The position numbers and the translations under genes are program-made. Positions 54,674 to 64,000 of a DNA stretch of 64,000 nt are shown in pieces (position 1 is the first letter of the stretch; each line of letters begins with the position of its first letter). Source of the DNA: Cyanobacterium stanieri LEGE 03274. GTDB taxonomy: Bacteria > Cyanobacteriota > Cyanobacteriia > Cyanobacteriales > Cyanobacteriaceae. Under the pieces are notes generated by a model. The model ran no database searches, was not told the DNA's origin, and saw nothing but the letters and a program-made list of their open reading frames with translations. The stretch lies in assembly GCF_015207825.1 (NCBI RefSeq), contig NZ_JADEWC010000015.1, positions 1-64,000 on the forward strand, written 5' to 3'.

Positions 54674-54859
54674 ATGGAAGCCAGTGGTAGGTCTAGCAAC
54701 AATCAAGAAACAAACCCTAGACAGATAACAGCGAATATTTTTGGAACTACGATCGCCCTTACAACTCTCATAGTACCATTACTATTAATAAACAACTTTT
54801 CGGACAAACTACCTAATACATCCCTACAAAATAGAAATATAATGACCCTAACTCGCTAA
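54674..54859 (+). CDS. Small membrane protein, hypothetical (61 aa)
   Basis: Polar, Asn/Gln-rich N-terminus (MEASGRSSNNQETNPRQ) followed by one hydrophobic helix (IFGTTIALTTLIVPLLLI) and a polar tail. It is preceded by AAATTTATGG without a good ribosome-binding site and contains a HIP1 fragment. It lies 37 bp upstream of the MoaD-like gene in the same direction. The amphipathic layout and HIP1 content support a real gene, but I do not recognise a family. Confidence 0.5.
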   Translation: MEASGRSSNNQETNPRQITANIFGTTIALTTLIVPLLLINNFSDKLPNTSLQNRNIMTLTR

Positions 54860-54896
54860 AATAGAATATAGCAAAGCCAAAAGCGCAACATATTCT

Positions 54897-55142
54897 ATGA
54901 CAGTAACAGTAAAACTATTTGCCATCTACCAAGAAATATATCAAAAATCCGAGCTAACCTTGGAAATCCCAGAAAATACTACCGTAGCTGATATATTACA
55001 AGAAATAACCAAGGAAAAAACAGCCTTGCAACCATGGGCAAAAATTACCCGCTTTGCTGTCAACCTTCAATTCGTCTCCCCCAATTATATTCTTAACTCT
55101 GGAGATGAATTGGCTTTCATTCCTCCCGTCAGTGGAGGCTAA
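54897..55142 (+). CDS. MoaD/ThiS-family sulfur carrier
   Basis: 81 aa. Ubiquitin-like fold ending in the required Gly-Gly (PPVSGG), with LTLEIPENTTVADIL and SGDELAFIPPVSGG. As MoaD it would be the small subunit of molybdopterin synthase; other members supply sulfur in thiamine or cysteine synthesis. No moaE, moeB or thr genes are adjacent, so the exact pathway is open. Convergent with the next gene, 4 bp between stops. Confidence 0.82.
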   Translation: MTVTVKLFAIYQEIYQKSELTLEIPENTTVADILQEITKEKTALQPWAKITRFAVNLQFVSPNYILNSGDELAFIPPVSGG

Positions 55143-55146
55143 TAAA

Positions 55147-56451
55147 CTATCTTCCAGGCAAATAAAGACGCTTGAGAAAAGACATATCAACGTTACTAAA
55201 ATTTACACTAAAAGCAACATTCACCTTTTCCAAACTCCTTACTAACCACATTGCCCCATCCTTAGTAAAAGACTCATAATGATTAAAAAGAATTGAAAAG
55301 CGTTTTTCCAAATAAGGCTTCAAACGATTACAAGTTAAAACCAATTTTAAAAATAAACCAACGGTTTTAGTCGTACCCATATTACTAATCATATCCATGA
55401 AAACCAAATGATTAGGATTTTGAGGACTTTCCACAATTAAATAATTAAAAATCTGACTATAGGTGCGAGTTTTCAAAAACTCATCAGGTCTTTTATTATT
55501 GTACTCTGGATACAAACCTTGAAACTGTTCATAAAGTCTCTTATTAAAACTATTCTTACCATATTTCCCATCAATGGACTGGGTAATATACTCATAAAGA
55601 TTATCCTTAAATATTTGATAATTACGCACCCCTTGGGTATGGGCAAGGAAACTGCGAGAGACTTCTTGGTAAGAGTAACCATTTTCCGCCGCCCCCACAT
55701 ATTGTTTTAAACTGCGCCCCAAATCCCTCTTACTTAACAGGGTAGGATTTTCCACAGGGGTAATGATACGAGAATCAATAGCTTCTCCATTATCTCTTTT
55801 TTGAGCTACCCTTAATTGATAGGTAACAAAGCGAGAAAGATGGGTTTCAAACTTTTTCTCTAATTCGTGCTTAACCTTGTGTACTGTTTGTTGTTGCTCA
55901 ATGCTACTACCTACCCCTAATAGACAATGATCATATAAATAGGGATAACGATTAATTAAATTTCCGAGGATTTCTTCTTTTTTCTCCTCTTTTTTCATTT
56001 TACCTTCCCCAATGACATTGGCAAGGCGTTTTAGTTGTTTATAATAGTCACTGTCAATAAACCCCCTAACACAGCTACGCAATTGCTCAGAAAATGTACG
56101 CACATAGCCACGGTGAAGACTTTTGGGTACATATTTAAAACAGTTAATTAAATCAACAATATACCCTTGGGTTTGGGGAGACAACTGCCAACGGTTAACC
56201 AGAATATGACAACAACGATTTAAGATCAAAGGAAATTGTTCTGAAGATTGGGGATTACCAATGATATTAGCTAAACATTCCCACACTTTTTGATCATCAT
56301 AACCTTGAGCCTGAATAAATAATCTGTGGAATCGTTCGATTACTTGTTCTGGGGTTTCGGTTTTGACGCAGTATAATAAGTGATCAAAAAGGTATTGTTC
56401 TGAGCCACCATTATTAAATTGTTTATTCTTTGACAATTTTGGAATATTCAC
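55147..56451 (-). CDS. Conserved cyanobacterial protein, unknown function (434 aa)
   Basis: Starts at a GTG (56451). Largely alpha-helical and soluble, with no signal or membrane helix. Notable stretches: LFDHLLYCVKTETPEQVIERFHRLFIQAQGYDD, NRCCHILVNRWQLSP, KKFETHLSRFVTYQLRVAQ, DLGRSLKQYVG and MDMISNMGTTKTVGLF. The central part (~155-165) is a Lys/Glu-rich linker. I do not recognise a domain. Its uninterrupted length and even codon use support a real gene. Confidence 0.7.
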   Translation of the reverse strand: MNIPKLSKNKQFNNGGSEQYLFDHLLYCVKTETPEQVIERFHRLFIQAQGYDDQKVWECLANIIGNPQSSEQFPLILNRCCHILVNRWQLSPQTQGYIVDLINCFKYVPKSLHRGYVRTFSEQLRSCVRGFIDSDYYKQLKRLANVIGEGKMKKEEKKEEILGNLINRYPYLYDHCLLGVGSSIEQQQTVHKVKHELEKKFETHLSRFVTYQLRVAQKRDNGEAIDSRIITPVENPTLLSKRDLGRSLKQYVGAAENGYSYQEVSRSFLAHTQGVRNYQIFKDNLYEYITQSIDGKYGKNSFNKRLYEQFQGLYPEYNNKRPDEFLKTRTYSQIFNYLIVESPQNPNHLVFMDMISNMGTTKTVGLFLKLVLTCNRLKPYLEKRFSILFNHYESFTKDGAMWLVRSLEKVNVAFSVNFSNVDMSFLKRLYLPGR

Positions 56452-56608
56452 GGCAGTTCATGGTATGTTGTGGGTAGTATCTTATTCTAATTATGTTTCT
56501 ATTTTAAACGGTAATTTTATTTTTTATCTCTGTTAAATTACCCATTTTTTACCCAAAAAGTTTATCCTATGTATCAGTTAAAATACTGAATTTTACTTTA
56601 TTTTTTTT

Positions 56609-57958
56609 ATGAATTTATCTTTAAATATTGCCAAAATCAGTGAAATTACTGAGTCAGTTTATGAAGCTCAAGACGGTGTAATCATAGAGCAACCATGGGA
56701 AGGGATAAGCACCGATACAAGGAGTTTGAGAAGGGGTGAAATTTTTGTCGCTTTGAGGGGAGAAAATTTTGATGGTCATAATTTTTTAAAAGAGGCGGTA
56801 ACACAAGGGGCGATCGCCCTTATAGTGGATGAAAATCACGTAAGTAAAGAAGCATTTTCAGTGCCAATTTTGAGGGTGAAAGATAGTTTAGAAGCCTATC
56901 AAAAAATCGCCCATTGGTGGCGAGAACAATTGAATATTCCCATTATTGGGGTGACAGGTTCAGTGGGAAAAACTACCACAAAAGAGTTAATTAGTGCCAT
57001 ATTAAGCACCCAAGGAAAAGTATTAAAAACCGAAGCTAATTATAATAATGAAATCGGCGTTCCCAAGACCCTTTTAAGCATAACAAAAGAAGATAATTTT
57101 GCAGTAATTGAAATGGCCATGCGAGGGGAAGGAGAAATCGCTTTACTTACAGATATAGTCAACCCCACCATCGGTTTAATTACCAACGTGGGAACGGCGC
57201 ATATTGGTAGGCTAGGATCTCGGGAAGCCATTGCCCGGGCTAAGTGTGAACTCCTAGGACATATGAACCCTGAAGGGGTAGCAATTTTAAATGCTGATAA
57301 CGAACTTTTGATGGCAACGGCGAGGACGGTATGGCAGGGAAAAACTGTCTCCTATGGCTTAGAAAATGGCGACTTTAGAGGGGAAATAGTAGATGATGAC
57401 AAAATTGAGGTAAATGGTGAAATTTACCCCTTACCCTTGCAGGGACGCCATAACGCCTTGAATTATCTAGGGGCGATCGCCCTTGCCCATGTGCTTGAAT
57501 TAGATTTAGAACCCCTCAAAGCAGGAATTGAAGTAAATATGCCCAAAGGAAGGGCAAAACGCTATCATCTCGATAACGACATCGTCATTCTTGATGAAAC
57601 CTATAACGCTGGGTTTGAATCCATGTTAGCTTCCTTAGAGTTATTGAAAAATACCCCTGGGGGTCGAAAAATAGCCGTTCTTGGCACCATGAAAGAATTA
57701 GGAGAATATTCCCCCGCTCTCCATCATCAAGTGGGAGAGAAAGCCGCAGAATTGGAGTTAGACTTGGTGCTGATTTTAGCCGACGAAGAAGATACCAAAA
57801 CCATTGCTTCTGGTGCTAAAGCCATCGCCACAGAAATTTATGAAAACCATGGGCAACTCTTAAATCGGGTTCAACAGGTAATGACTAAAGGCGATCGCAT
57901 CCTATTCAAAGCCTCTAATTCCGTTGGTTTAAGTGCGATCGTAGAGCAACTAATTTAA
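56609..57958 (+). CDS. murF: UDP-N-acetylmuramoyl-tripeptide--D-alanyl-D-alanine ligase
   Basis: 449 aa. Adds D-Ala-D-Ala to the peptidoglycan precursor. Mur-ligase layout: N-terminal UDP-binding domain (GISTDTRSLRRGEIFVALRGENFDGH), ATP loop GVTGSVGKTTTKELI near residue 115, then NYNNEIGVPKTLL, EMAMRGEGEIALL, the central HNALNYLGAIALA and the C-terminal domain YNAGFESMLASLELL. Length is normal. A 7-bp GGGTAGG/CCTACCC hairpin follows the stop (57968-57986) without a U-tract. Confidence 0.93.
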   Translation: MNLSLNIAKISEITESVYEAQDGVIIEQPWEGISTDTRSLRRGEIFVALRGENFDGHNFLKEAVTQGAIALIVDENHVSKEAFSVPILRVKDSLEAYQKIAHWWREQLNIPIIGVTGSVGKTTTKELISAILSTQGKVLKTEANYNNEIGVPKTLLSITKEDNFAVIEMAMRGEGEIALLTDIVNPTIGLITNVGTAHIGRLGSREAIARAKCELLGHMNPEGVAILNADNELLMATARTVWQGKTVSYGLENGDFRGEIVDDDKIEVNGEIYPLPLQGRHNALNYLGAIALAHVLELDLEPLKAGIEVNMPKGRAKRYHLDNDIVILDETYNAGFESMLASLELLKNTPGGRKIAVLGTMKELGEYSPALHHQVGEKAAELELDLVLILADEEDTKTIASGAKAIATEIYENHGQLLNRVQQVMTKGDRILFKASNSVGLSAIVEQLI

Positions 57959-58083
57959 CCATCCCAAGGGTAGGTTTTCCCTACCCCCATTCCCTAGCTC
58001 AAACCATCGAAAAAAGCCATAAAGTATTATAATATTAAGGTGTAAGTCATATAAACGAGCTTTCACAACAACCCCATCAAGCT

Positions 58084-58806
58084 ATGCTAGAATCTCAATC
58101 TCCCAACCTCAACATCCACAGCAGTTACCCCCAATCCATTAACGCCATCAGGACAGAAAACATCATCAACAATGCCACCGTCCCCATGGTAGTAGAATCC
58201 TCTGGCATGGGTGAAAAAGTATTTGACGTTTACTCCCGTCTTCTTCGGGAAAGGATTATTTTCCTCGGCACAGCCATTGATGACAAACTAGCCGATTCCG
58301 TAGTCGCACAACTACTATACCTCGAAGCAGAAGATCCTAAAAAAGACATCTACATCTATATCAACTCCCCCGGTGGTTCAGTATATTCAGGCATGGCCAT
58401 CTACGACACCATGCAACAAATAGAACCAGACGTATCCACCATTTGCTATGGTATTGCCGCTAGTATGGGAGCTTTTCTCCTCGCAGGAGGCGCGAAAGGA
58501 AAAAGACTCGGTTTACCCAACTCCCGCATCATGATTCATCAACCCTTAGGAGGTGCGCAAGGACAAGCCAGTGACATCGAAATTCAAGCAAAAGAAATTT
58601 TATATATTAAGCAAAGATTAAACGAAATTATTACCCATCATACAGGACAACCCTTTGAGCGGATTAGTGAAGACACCGAAAGAGATTTTTATATGTCCTC
58701 CACTGAAGCAAAAGAGTATGGCATTATTGACGATATTATTTTACGAGAAGGGGTAAGTCTGCCCTTGAATCGCAAAGATATTGACCTATCCGAAGCCCTC
58801 ATGTAA
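58084..58806 (+). CDS. clpP: ATP-dependent Clp protease proteolytic subunit
   Basis: 240 aa. Catalytic triad by spacing: Ser127 in [11 protein letters not shown], His152 in IMIHQPLGG and Asp201 in ERDFYMS, the same 25- and 49-residue spacing as E. coli ClpP. A 30-residue N-terminal extension before the mature start resembles cyanobacterial ClpP2, the type that pairs with ClpX. clpX follows 138 bp downstream. The tig gene often found upstream is not here; murF is. Confidence 0.93.
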   Translation: MLESQSPNLNIHSSYPQSINAIRTENIINNATVPMVVESSGMGEKVFDVYSRLLRERIIFLGTAIDDKLADSVVAQLLYLEAEDPKKDIYIYINSPGGSVYSGMAIYDTMQQIEPDVSTICYGIAASMGAFLLAGGAKGKRLGLPNSRIMIHQPLGGAQGQASDIEIQAKEILYIKQRLNEIITHHTGQPFERISEDTERDFYMSSTEAKEYGIIDDIILREGVSLPLNRKDIDLSEALM

Positions 58807-58944
58807 CAAAAAAACACGGCATAATCATCGCCCACGGTTTGCCATTAAACTATATTACCCGTTTACTCACAACCTATAATTTTTCCTCCCTCGATGTCTT
58901 CTTCATAGAAGTCAATTGTTAAAATAGTAAAAAAAAACAGCCTT

Positions 58945-60288
58945 ATGTCTAAATACGACTCCCATTTGAAATGTTCTTTTTGTGGGAAATCCCAAGAGCA
59001 AGTACGCAAACTAATTGCAGGGCCTGGGGTCTATATTTGTGATGAATGCGTGGAACTATGCAACGAAATATTGGATGAGGAGTTAATGTCCGCTCCCCCA
59101 CCTAACAAACAAATGCTTAAAGGAAAGCCCTCCCCCACCCATGGCAAAGAATCTGGCTCATTAACTCCCCTTTCCCTTGAAGACTTACCCAAACCCAAAG
59201 ACATCAAAGCCGAATTAGATGAATATGTTATCGGACAAGATGAAGCCAAAAAAATTCTCTCCGTAGCCGTTTATAACCACTACAAGCGTCTGAGTGTTAG
59301 AGAAAATCAAGATTTAGTTAGCGACAATGAAGACTCCATCGAGTTACAAAAATCTAATATCTTACTCATTGGACCCACGGGATCTGGTAAAACTTTATTA
59401 GCTCAAACCCTAGCTAAAATATTGGATGTACCCTTTGCGATCGCCGATGCCACCACCCTCACCGAAGCAGGTTACGTAGGGGAAGACGTAGAAAACATAC
59501 TCCTTAGACTCCTCCAAGTCGCCGACTTAGACTTAGAACAAGCCCAACGAGGAATCATCTACATCGACGAAATCGATAAAATTGCCCGTAAAAGTGAAAA
59601 CCCCTCTATCACCAGAGACGTATCAGGGGAAGGAGTACAACAAGCCCTCCTAAAAATGCTCGAAGGTACAGTGGCAAACGTTCCCCCCCAAGGAGGAAGA
59701 AAACACCCCTATCAAGACTGTATAACCATCGATACCAGCAATATTTTATTCATCTGTGGTGGAGCTTTTAGCGGTTTAGATAAAATCATTGAACAAAACC
59801 ACCAACAAAAAATCCTTGGCTTTGAAATTCCCGACGACAATCAAACCAAAGAAGAAAAAATAGCTAACGCTGCCAGACAAATGCAAACCGATGATTTAGT
59901 CAAATTTGGCTTAATTCCAGAATTTGCAGGACGTTTACCCGTCGTTGCTGTCCTAGATTCCCTCAACGAAGAAGCCCTTATGGCTATTCTTACCCAACCC
60001 CGCAACGCTTTAGTTAAACAATATCAAAAACTACTAGGTATGGATGATGTTATTCTCGAATTTGAACCAGAAGCCATCAAAGCTATCTCCCAAGAAGCCC
60101 ATCGCCGTAAAACAGGAGCTAGAGCATTACGAGGTATCGTTGAAGAAATCATGCTCGATGTAATGTATGAAGTACCCTCCCGTAAAGATTTAAGAAAATG
60201 TTTAATTACTAAAGAAATGGTTGAAAAACGGAGTACCGCTGAGTTATTATTACACCCATCATCCCTACCTACTCCCGAATCAGCTTAA
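58945..60288 (+). CDS. clpX: ATP-dependent Clp protease ATP-binding subunit ClpX
   Basis: 447 aa. N-terminal zinc domain with C10, C13, C32 and C35 ([10 protein letters not shown]...CDECVELC), Walker [34 protein letters not shown], Walker [28 protein letters not shown]-type pore region and the sensor-2 lid [13 protein letters not shown]. Unfolds substrates for ClpP. The gap to clpP contains an unexplained open frame (see rejected). ftsQ starts 7 bp after its stop, so the two are co-transcribed. Confidence 0.96.
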   Translation: MSKYDSHLKCSFCGKSQEQVRKLIAGPGVYICDECVELCNEILDEELMSAPPPNKQMLKGKPSPTHGKESGSLTPLSLEDLPKPKDIKAELDEYVIGQDEAKKILSVAVYNHYKRLSVRENQDLVSDNEDSIELQKSNILLIGPTGSGKTLLAQTLAKILDVPFAIADATTLTEAGYVGEDVENILLRLLQVADLDLEQAQRGIIYIDEIDKIARKSENPSITRDVSGEGVQQALLKMLEGTVANVPPQGGRKHPYQDCITIDTSNILFICGGAFSGLDKIIEQNHQQKILGFEIPDDNQTKEEKIANAARQMQTDDLVKFGLIPEFAGRLPVVAVLDSLNEEALMAILTQPRNALVKQYQKLLGMDDVILEFEPEAIKAISQEAHRRKTGARALRGIVEEIMLDVMYEVPSRKDLRKCLITKEMVEKRSTAELLLHPSSLPTPESA

Positions 60289-60294
60289 AATATT

Positions 60295-61131
60295 ATGGTA
60301 GCCACTAGAAATCCTGTACCCCCATCCCAAGTAGTCCAACACCGAAAAAAACTATTAAAAGAAAGAGCTGCCCGCAATCGGATTATAGCCTGTCGCTTTT
60401 TTGTAACAATCGGTATCGCTACGGGGGCTTTTTGGTGTCTTACCCATCCTAGCTGGGTACTCACTAGTAGTGAACAAATCAAGATAGATGGTAACGAACT
60501 ACTCTCAGATGATGAGATTCGTAGTCTAATTCCCTTAAAATATCCCTCACCTATTCTAACTCTCTCAGGGCAACAATTAGGAGAAAAGTTAGGGCAACAA
60601 ACCCCTTTACATAATATTACTATCACCAAAAAGATATTACCCCCTAGTTTAACTATCAGGGTAGAAGAAAATCTTCCCGTAGCCATGGCTTATGGACCAA
60701 AGCAAAATGAAAATGGACAAGTTAACATCAGTCATTTAGGCTTTATTAGCGCTGATGGTATATTTGTGGAAAAGGGAATGTATCAAAATTTAGAACAATA
60801 TCCCCATAAGACTCCTAAACTCAAAGTTCTTGGTAATCCCTCATTATATCTCCCTTACTGGCAGGATTTATATAGTCTGTTAATTTTTTGTGCTGTACCC
60901 ATCCAAGAAGTTGACTGGCAAAATCCCAATAACATTATCCTCAGCACAGATTTTGGTAAAGTTCACCTAGGCCCTTATACCTCAAAATTACCTCAACAAT
61001 TGCAAACCTTGGCGGAAATTACGACTATCACTCAAAAAATTCGTCGGGAAGATATTGTTTATATCGATTTGATTAATCCTAATCAACCTCTGGTTAAGGA
61101 AAAACCTCAACCAAACAAGGAAAATAATTAA
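60295..61131 (+). CDS. ftsQ: Cell division protein FtsQ
   Basis: 278 aa. Basic cytoplasmic N-terminus (HRKKLLKERAARN), one membrane helix (~31-52, IIACRFFVTIGIATGAFWCL), then a POTRA domain (IKIDGNELLSDDEIRSLIPLKYPSPILTL) and the FtsQ C-terminal domain (LPPSLTIRVEENLPVAM; KTPKLKVLGNPSLYLPYWQDLYSLL; IDLINPNQPLV). Bitopic scaffold of the divisome in the periplasm. In cyanobacteria ftsQ is often next to murC/murB/ftsZ; here it follows clpX. Confidence 0.85.
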   Translation: MVATRNPVPPSQVVQHRKKLLKERAARNRIIACRFFVTIGIATGAFWCLTHPSWVLTSSEQIKIDGNELLSDDEIRSLIPLKYPSPILTLSGQQLGEKLGQQTPLHNITITKKILPPSLTIRVEENLPVAMAYGPKQNENGQVNISHLGFISADGIFVEKGMYQNLEQYPHKTPKLKVLGNPSLYLPYWQDLYSLLIFCAVPIQEVDWQNPNNIILSTDFGKVHLGPYTSKLPQQLQTLAEITTITQKIRREDIVYIDLINPNQPLVKEKPQPNKENN

Positions 61132-61149
61132 ATTTATGGAGATAAGTTT

Positions 61150-62136
61150 CTAATGAACTGAGTTTAAAAGATTAACTACTTTTTGATAGAAAGCTCTATT
61201 TACTTGACGATATTCCTCTAAGATATGAGGATAAGTAGGACATTTATTGACTAAATCTGACCAGCTCTCCGTAGAACAAAAAAGATAATTACCATATCCA
61301 ATTTCTAAATTAATTTTATTCAAAAAAGTATTTTTAAAAGGTCTAAATTTAAACCCAGATTTTTTCCATCGGTTAACAGGATAGAGATATGGGGAGTGTT
61401 TTAAAGTAGCAAATTTTGTACTAAAGGGAAAAGCTATCACTTTCTTTCATAATAAAACACCCCAATAAGCACCATGATAGGAACTTGTCAGAATAGTTTT
61501 ACTAGAGCCTAAAAAATCTAAAACTTCTTCTACACTTTGAGTATTATGAGTCATACGAGGCAAATGGGGGATATTCAGTTGATACTTACGATGGGAAAAC
61601 ACTACTACATCATGTTTTACTTGTCTTTTTTGATCAAAACTGGGGTGCATACAACTTGCACAAGGTAACCAGTGATAATTAAACCCTGTATCTCTAATAC
61701 CAATTAAATCAAAATGTTTTAAATAACGTGAGTAATTAAATTTATTTTTATCTATTTCTAAGTTTTCTAATAAATTTTCTTCATTTTTATCACTCGAAGA
61801 ATATATCTGTTGCCCCACCCCCCAGATAATTAATTTGCCTTTAAAAAGTGATTTTAATTCTTTCATTTGATTAAAACTACCGAGAAAAGTTTTAAAAAAA
61901 AGACCGCCCCCACCGACAATTAAATGATATTTAATTTTTCCTGCATTTTGTTTGATTTCATCAAGACTAATAGAACCACTAAAACTAGACTTTAGTGTAG
62001 CAAAATTGGGATCTATGGATCTAATATCAAGAGTTTCTACAGGATAATTAAATTTAAAATAATTTAGAGGAGAAGATGCCAAATCACCTATATTGTTAGG
62101 ATCAATGGCATGGATATTAACAATAATGTTTTCCAT
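61150..62136 (-). pseudogene. Polysaccharide pyruvyl transferase family gene with in-frame TGA
   Basis: One continuous reading frame of 328 codons interrupted by a single TGA at 61447-61449 (codon 230). Before it: ENIIVNIHAIDPNNIGDLASSPLNYF, LIVGGGGLFF, IWGVGQQIYS and ILTSSYHGAYWGVLL. After it the frame resumes KKVIAFPFSTKFATLKHSP. The family has Gly at the interrupted position (LLGKKVIAFP), and GGA to TGA is one base change. The gene would otherwise encode a pyruvyl/cell-wall polysaccharide transferase with its GGGG and SSYHG motifs. A sequencing error, a real pseudogene or read-through are all possible; a GTG at 61440 could restart a short C-terminal piece. Confidence 0.82.
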
Positions 62137-62346
62137 AGATTTTAAAAGATTTTAGTCAATCTAAGTATAAAGATAACTGTAGCTCATTTGTATGGGACAT
62201 TTGATTTCTATTGTTTCTCAGTTCCCTTGTAAATGTTAAAGTATAATAAACCGTCAAAACAAAGATTAAACTGATATAGTTTAAATCACATTAATCAGCG
62301 CCCCCAGGGCCAATAGCGAGAATCACAACTGGAGAAAAAATCAACA

Positions 62347-64000
62347 ATGGGAAGAGTCGTTGGTATAGACTTAGGAACAACAAACTCAGTAGTAGCTGTC
62401 ATGGAAGGTGGTAAGCCGTTAGTAATTCCTAATTCTGAGGGTAGTCGCACCACTCCTTCCGTCGTCGGATTCAATAAAGATGGAGAATTAGTTGTGGGGC
62501 AAATGGCCCGGCGCCAAGCGGTATTAAACCCTCAAAATACTTACTATGGCATCAAGCGATTTATGGGACGCAAATATGGGGAATTAACCGAACAATCAAA
62601 ACGAGTACCCTACACCATTCGCCGTGATGAGGTTGATAATATCAAAATCCGTTGCCCTCGCATCAGAAAAGAATTTGCCCCCGAAGAAATTTCGGCGATG
62701 ATTTTGCGTAAACTGGCCGAGGAAGCGGAAAGATATTTAGGAGAAGAAGTTACGGGCGCTGTTATTACTGTACCTGCTTATTTTAATGATGCCCAACGTC
62801 AAGCCACCAAAGATGCTGGGAGGATTGCAGGATTAGATGTATTAAGAATTGTTAATGAACCTACGGCCGCTTCCCTTGCCTACGGTTTGGAGAAAAAACG
62901 CAGTGAAAAAGTTTTGGTGTTTGATTTGGGGGGTGGTACTTTTGATGTATCCATTCTCGAAGTGGGAGAGGGAGTCTTAGAGGTGCGCTCTACTAGCGGT
63001 GATACTCAATTGGGGGGAAATGATTTTGATAATAAAATTGTTAACTATTTGGCTGAGCAATTTTTAGAACAAGAAGGGGTTGATTTAAGGCGCGATCGCA
63101 CCTCCCTGCAAAGATTAACCGAAGCCGCTGAAAAAGCCAAAATCGAACTATCAGGGGTGAGTAATACCGAGATAAATTTACCCTTTATCACCGCCACTGA
63201 AGATGGCCCCAAACACATCGAAACCACCCTCAGCCGAGCCAAATTTGAAGAAATTTGCGGAGAGTTAGTCTCTAGGCTACGACGCCCCATCCAACGCGCC
63301 TTAAAAGATGCAGGATTAAGCCCCATTCAAATCGATGAAGTGGTATTAGTGGGAGGCTCAACCCGTATTCCCATGGTGCAAGAATTAGTACGTAGTTTTA
63401 TCGACATCGAACCCAACCAAAATGTTAACCCTGATGAGGTTGTGGCCGTTGGGGCAGCCGTTCAAGCGGGAATTTTGGGAGGAGAGGTCAAAGATATTTT
63501 GCTCCTTGATGTGACCCCCTTATCTATCGGTGTGGAAACCATTGGCGGAGTAACTAAAAAATTATTACCCCGTAATACCACTATTCCCGTGAGACGCTCG
63601 GATGTTTTTTCTACCTCCGAAAACAATCAAACCTCCGTAGAAATTCACGTCGTGCAAGGGGAAAGGGAAATGGCAGAGGATAACAAATCCCTTGGACGTT
63701 TCAAATTAACGGGAATCCCTCCTGCGCCCCGGGGAGTGCCTCAAATACAAGTTGCCTTCGATATTGATGCCAATGGTATCTTGCAAGTAATGGCTAGGGA
63801 TAAAACCACAGGCAGAGAGCAAAGCGTGGTAATTCAAGGAGCTTCAACCCTTTCTCAGCTCGAAGTTACCCGCATGATGCAAGAAGCCGAAGAATATGCC
63901 CGAGAGGATAGAGAAAGAAGGGAAAGAGTGGAGAAACGTAATCGAGCTAAGGCTTTAACCGATCAAGCCCAAAGAAGATTGCGAGAAGTTACCCTCGATT
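62347..64000 (+). CDS. dnaK: Molecular chaperone DnaK (5' part; probably a DnaK3-type paralog)
   Basis: 551 codons from ATG 62347 run to the window edge; the 3' end is outside. Hsp70 ATPase domain: [19 protein letters not shown] (P-loop 1), [29 protein letters not shown] and [14 protein letters not shown], then the substrate-binding beta domain ([58 protein letters not shown]). Pieces such as [37 protein letters not shown] match the cyanobacterial paralogs DnaK3/DnaK1 better than housekeeping DnaK2, an assignment from memory. GGAGAA about 11 bases upstream serves as ribosome-binding site. No CIRCE element is visible. Confidence 0.9.
   Translation, partial: MGRVVGIDLGTTNSVVAVMEGGKPLVIPNSEGSRTTPSVVGFNKDGELVVGQMARRQAVLNPQNTYYGIKRFMGRKYGELTEQSKRVPYTIRRDEVDNIKIRCPRIRKEFAPEEISAMILRKLAEEAERYLGEEVTGAVITVPAYFNDAQRQATKDAGRIAGLDVLRIVNEPTAASLAYGLEKKRSEKVLVFDLGGGTFDVSILEVGEGVLEVRSTSGDTQLGGNDFDNKIVNYLAEQFLEQEGVDLRRDRTSLQRLTEAAEKAKIELSGVSNTEINLPFITATEDGPKHIETTLSRAKFEEICGELVSRLRRPIQRALKDAGLSPIQIDEVVLVGGSTRIPMVQELVRSFIDIEPNQNVNPDEVVAVGAAVQAGILGGEVKDILLLDVTPLSIGVETIGGVTKKLLPRNTTIPVRRSDVFSTSENNQTSVEIHVVQGEREMAEDNKSLGRFKLTGIPPAPRGVPQIQVAFDIDANGILQVMARDKTTGREQSVVIQGASTLSQLEVTRMMQEAEEYAREDRERRERVEKRNRAKALTDQAQRRLREVTLD

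Noticed and set aside
58803-58922. Open plus-strand frame of ~39 codons between clpP and clpX
   Set aside because: It has no ATG and a start would have to be TTG or GTG inside the clpP end. The residues resemble no family I know, so it may be chance or a remnant.
61447-61449. TGA read as selenocysteine
   Set aside because: Family members have Gly here, not Cys; no SECIS-like hairpin was noticed downstream, and this is not a redox site.
62137-62346. CIRCE or other heat-shock operator upstream of dnaK
   Set aside because: No GCACTC-N9-GAGTGC type inverted repeat is present; a TATAAT at 62242 lacks a -35 box at the right distance.
1-64000. CRISPR array, insertion sequence or prophage
   Set aside because: No regularly spaced identical repeats, no transposase or integrase motif, and no phage structural gene were seen on either strand.

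Overview
The window is chromosomal DNA from a unicellular, AT-rich cyanobacterium. The evidence is the large number of HIP1 octamers (GCGATCGC, often as GGCGATCGCC) inside genes, together with a set of genes restricted to the cyanobacterial/chloroplast lineage: ycf39, ycf37, ycf48 with rubA, CRR6-type, CGLD27-type, Ycf52-type GNATs, cruP, sepF-proC and the DUF92/VTE6 family. Base composition and gene content suggest a relative of Cyanobacterium/Geminocystis, but that genus call is inference. I see no transposase gene, prophage, rRNA gene or CRISPR array.

Layout. 1-9 kb: tail of an unknown gene, a Tat-signal FAD/Rieske carotenoid-desaturase-like enzyme, cofH (deazaflavin FO synthesis), rlmD, an NblB-like HEAT protein, the coupled pair crr6-yidD, a decayed HicB-like antitoxin and cruP. 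9-17 kb: asparaginase, CGLD27, rsfS, moxR, ycf39, a BaiN/HI0933 flavoprotein, aroC, a metallophosphoesterase and ycf37. 17-25 kb: a MNT nucleotidyltransferase with a decayed HEPN partner, a COG3146 acyltransferase, a TPR-TM-HEAT protein, a beta-hydroxyacid dehydrogenase behind an ArsR regulator, and a cryptochrome-DASH overlapping a CheY-like regulator. 25-36 kb: cysC, an AsnB-like protein without the catalytic Cys, a DUF92 kinase, a P-type ATPase, a peroxiredoxin-like protein and mfd. 36-42 kb: tRNA-Ala(GGC), minDE, a tiny membrane protein, proC-sepF, a degenerate histidine kinase, a GNAT and dacB. 42-49 kb: rubA-ycf48, cobA, a TIGR04376-like protein, Ycf52-like GNAT, bioF/ispD and a TolB-like lipoprotein. 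49-64 kb: a serine hydrolase, an SSS symporter, a PH-domain protein, gltX, MoaD-like, an unknown 434-aa protein, murF, clpP-clpX-ftsQ, a polysaccharide pyruvyl transferase gene broken by one in-frame TGA, and the 5' part of dnaK.

Functional themes are photosystem assembly and maintenance (ycf39, ycf37, rubA-ycf48, CRR6), carotenoid and light-related functions (FAD/Rieske enzyme, cruP, cofH, Cry-DASH), and envelope/division (minDE, sepF, murF, ftsQ, dacB). Most are single genes or short pairs, not long operons.

The most unusual material is between the genes. One dispersed element with two hairpins is present in six copies. It shows a compensatory base change in one stem, and one copy supplies the stop codon of a neighbouring gene. 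There are also a 45-bp element with inverted ends (two copies), a 16-bp purine-rich tandem repeat at two loci (one encoding the C-terminus of IspD), repeated GC hairpins and many degenerate ~10-bp tandem arrays. Three decayed genes (HicB-like, HEPN, pyruvyl transferase) can be read from in-frame stops. No clearly new multi-gene system was found. The best candidates for something undescribed are the Cry-DASH/response-regulator overlap, the FAD/Rieske enzyme, the 36-aa membrane protein and the two-hairpin repeat family.
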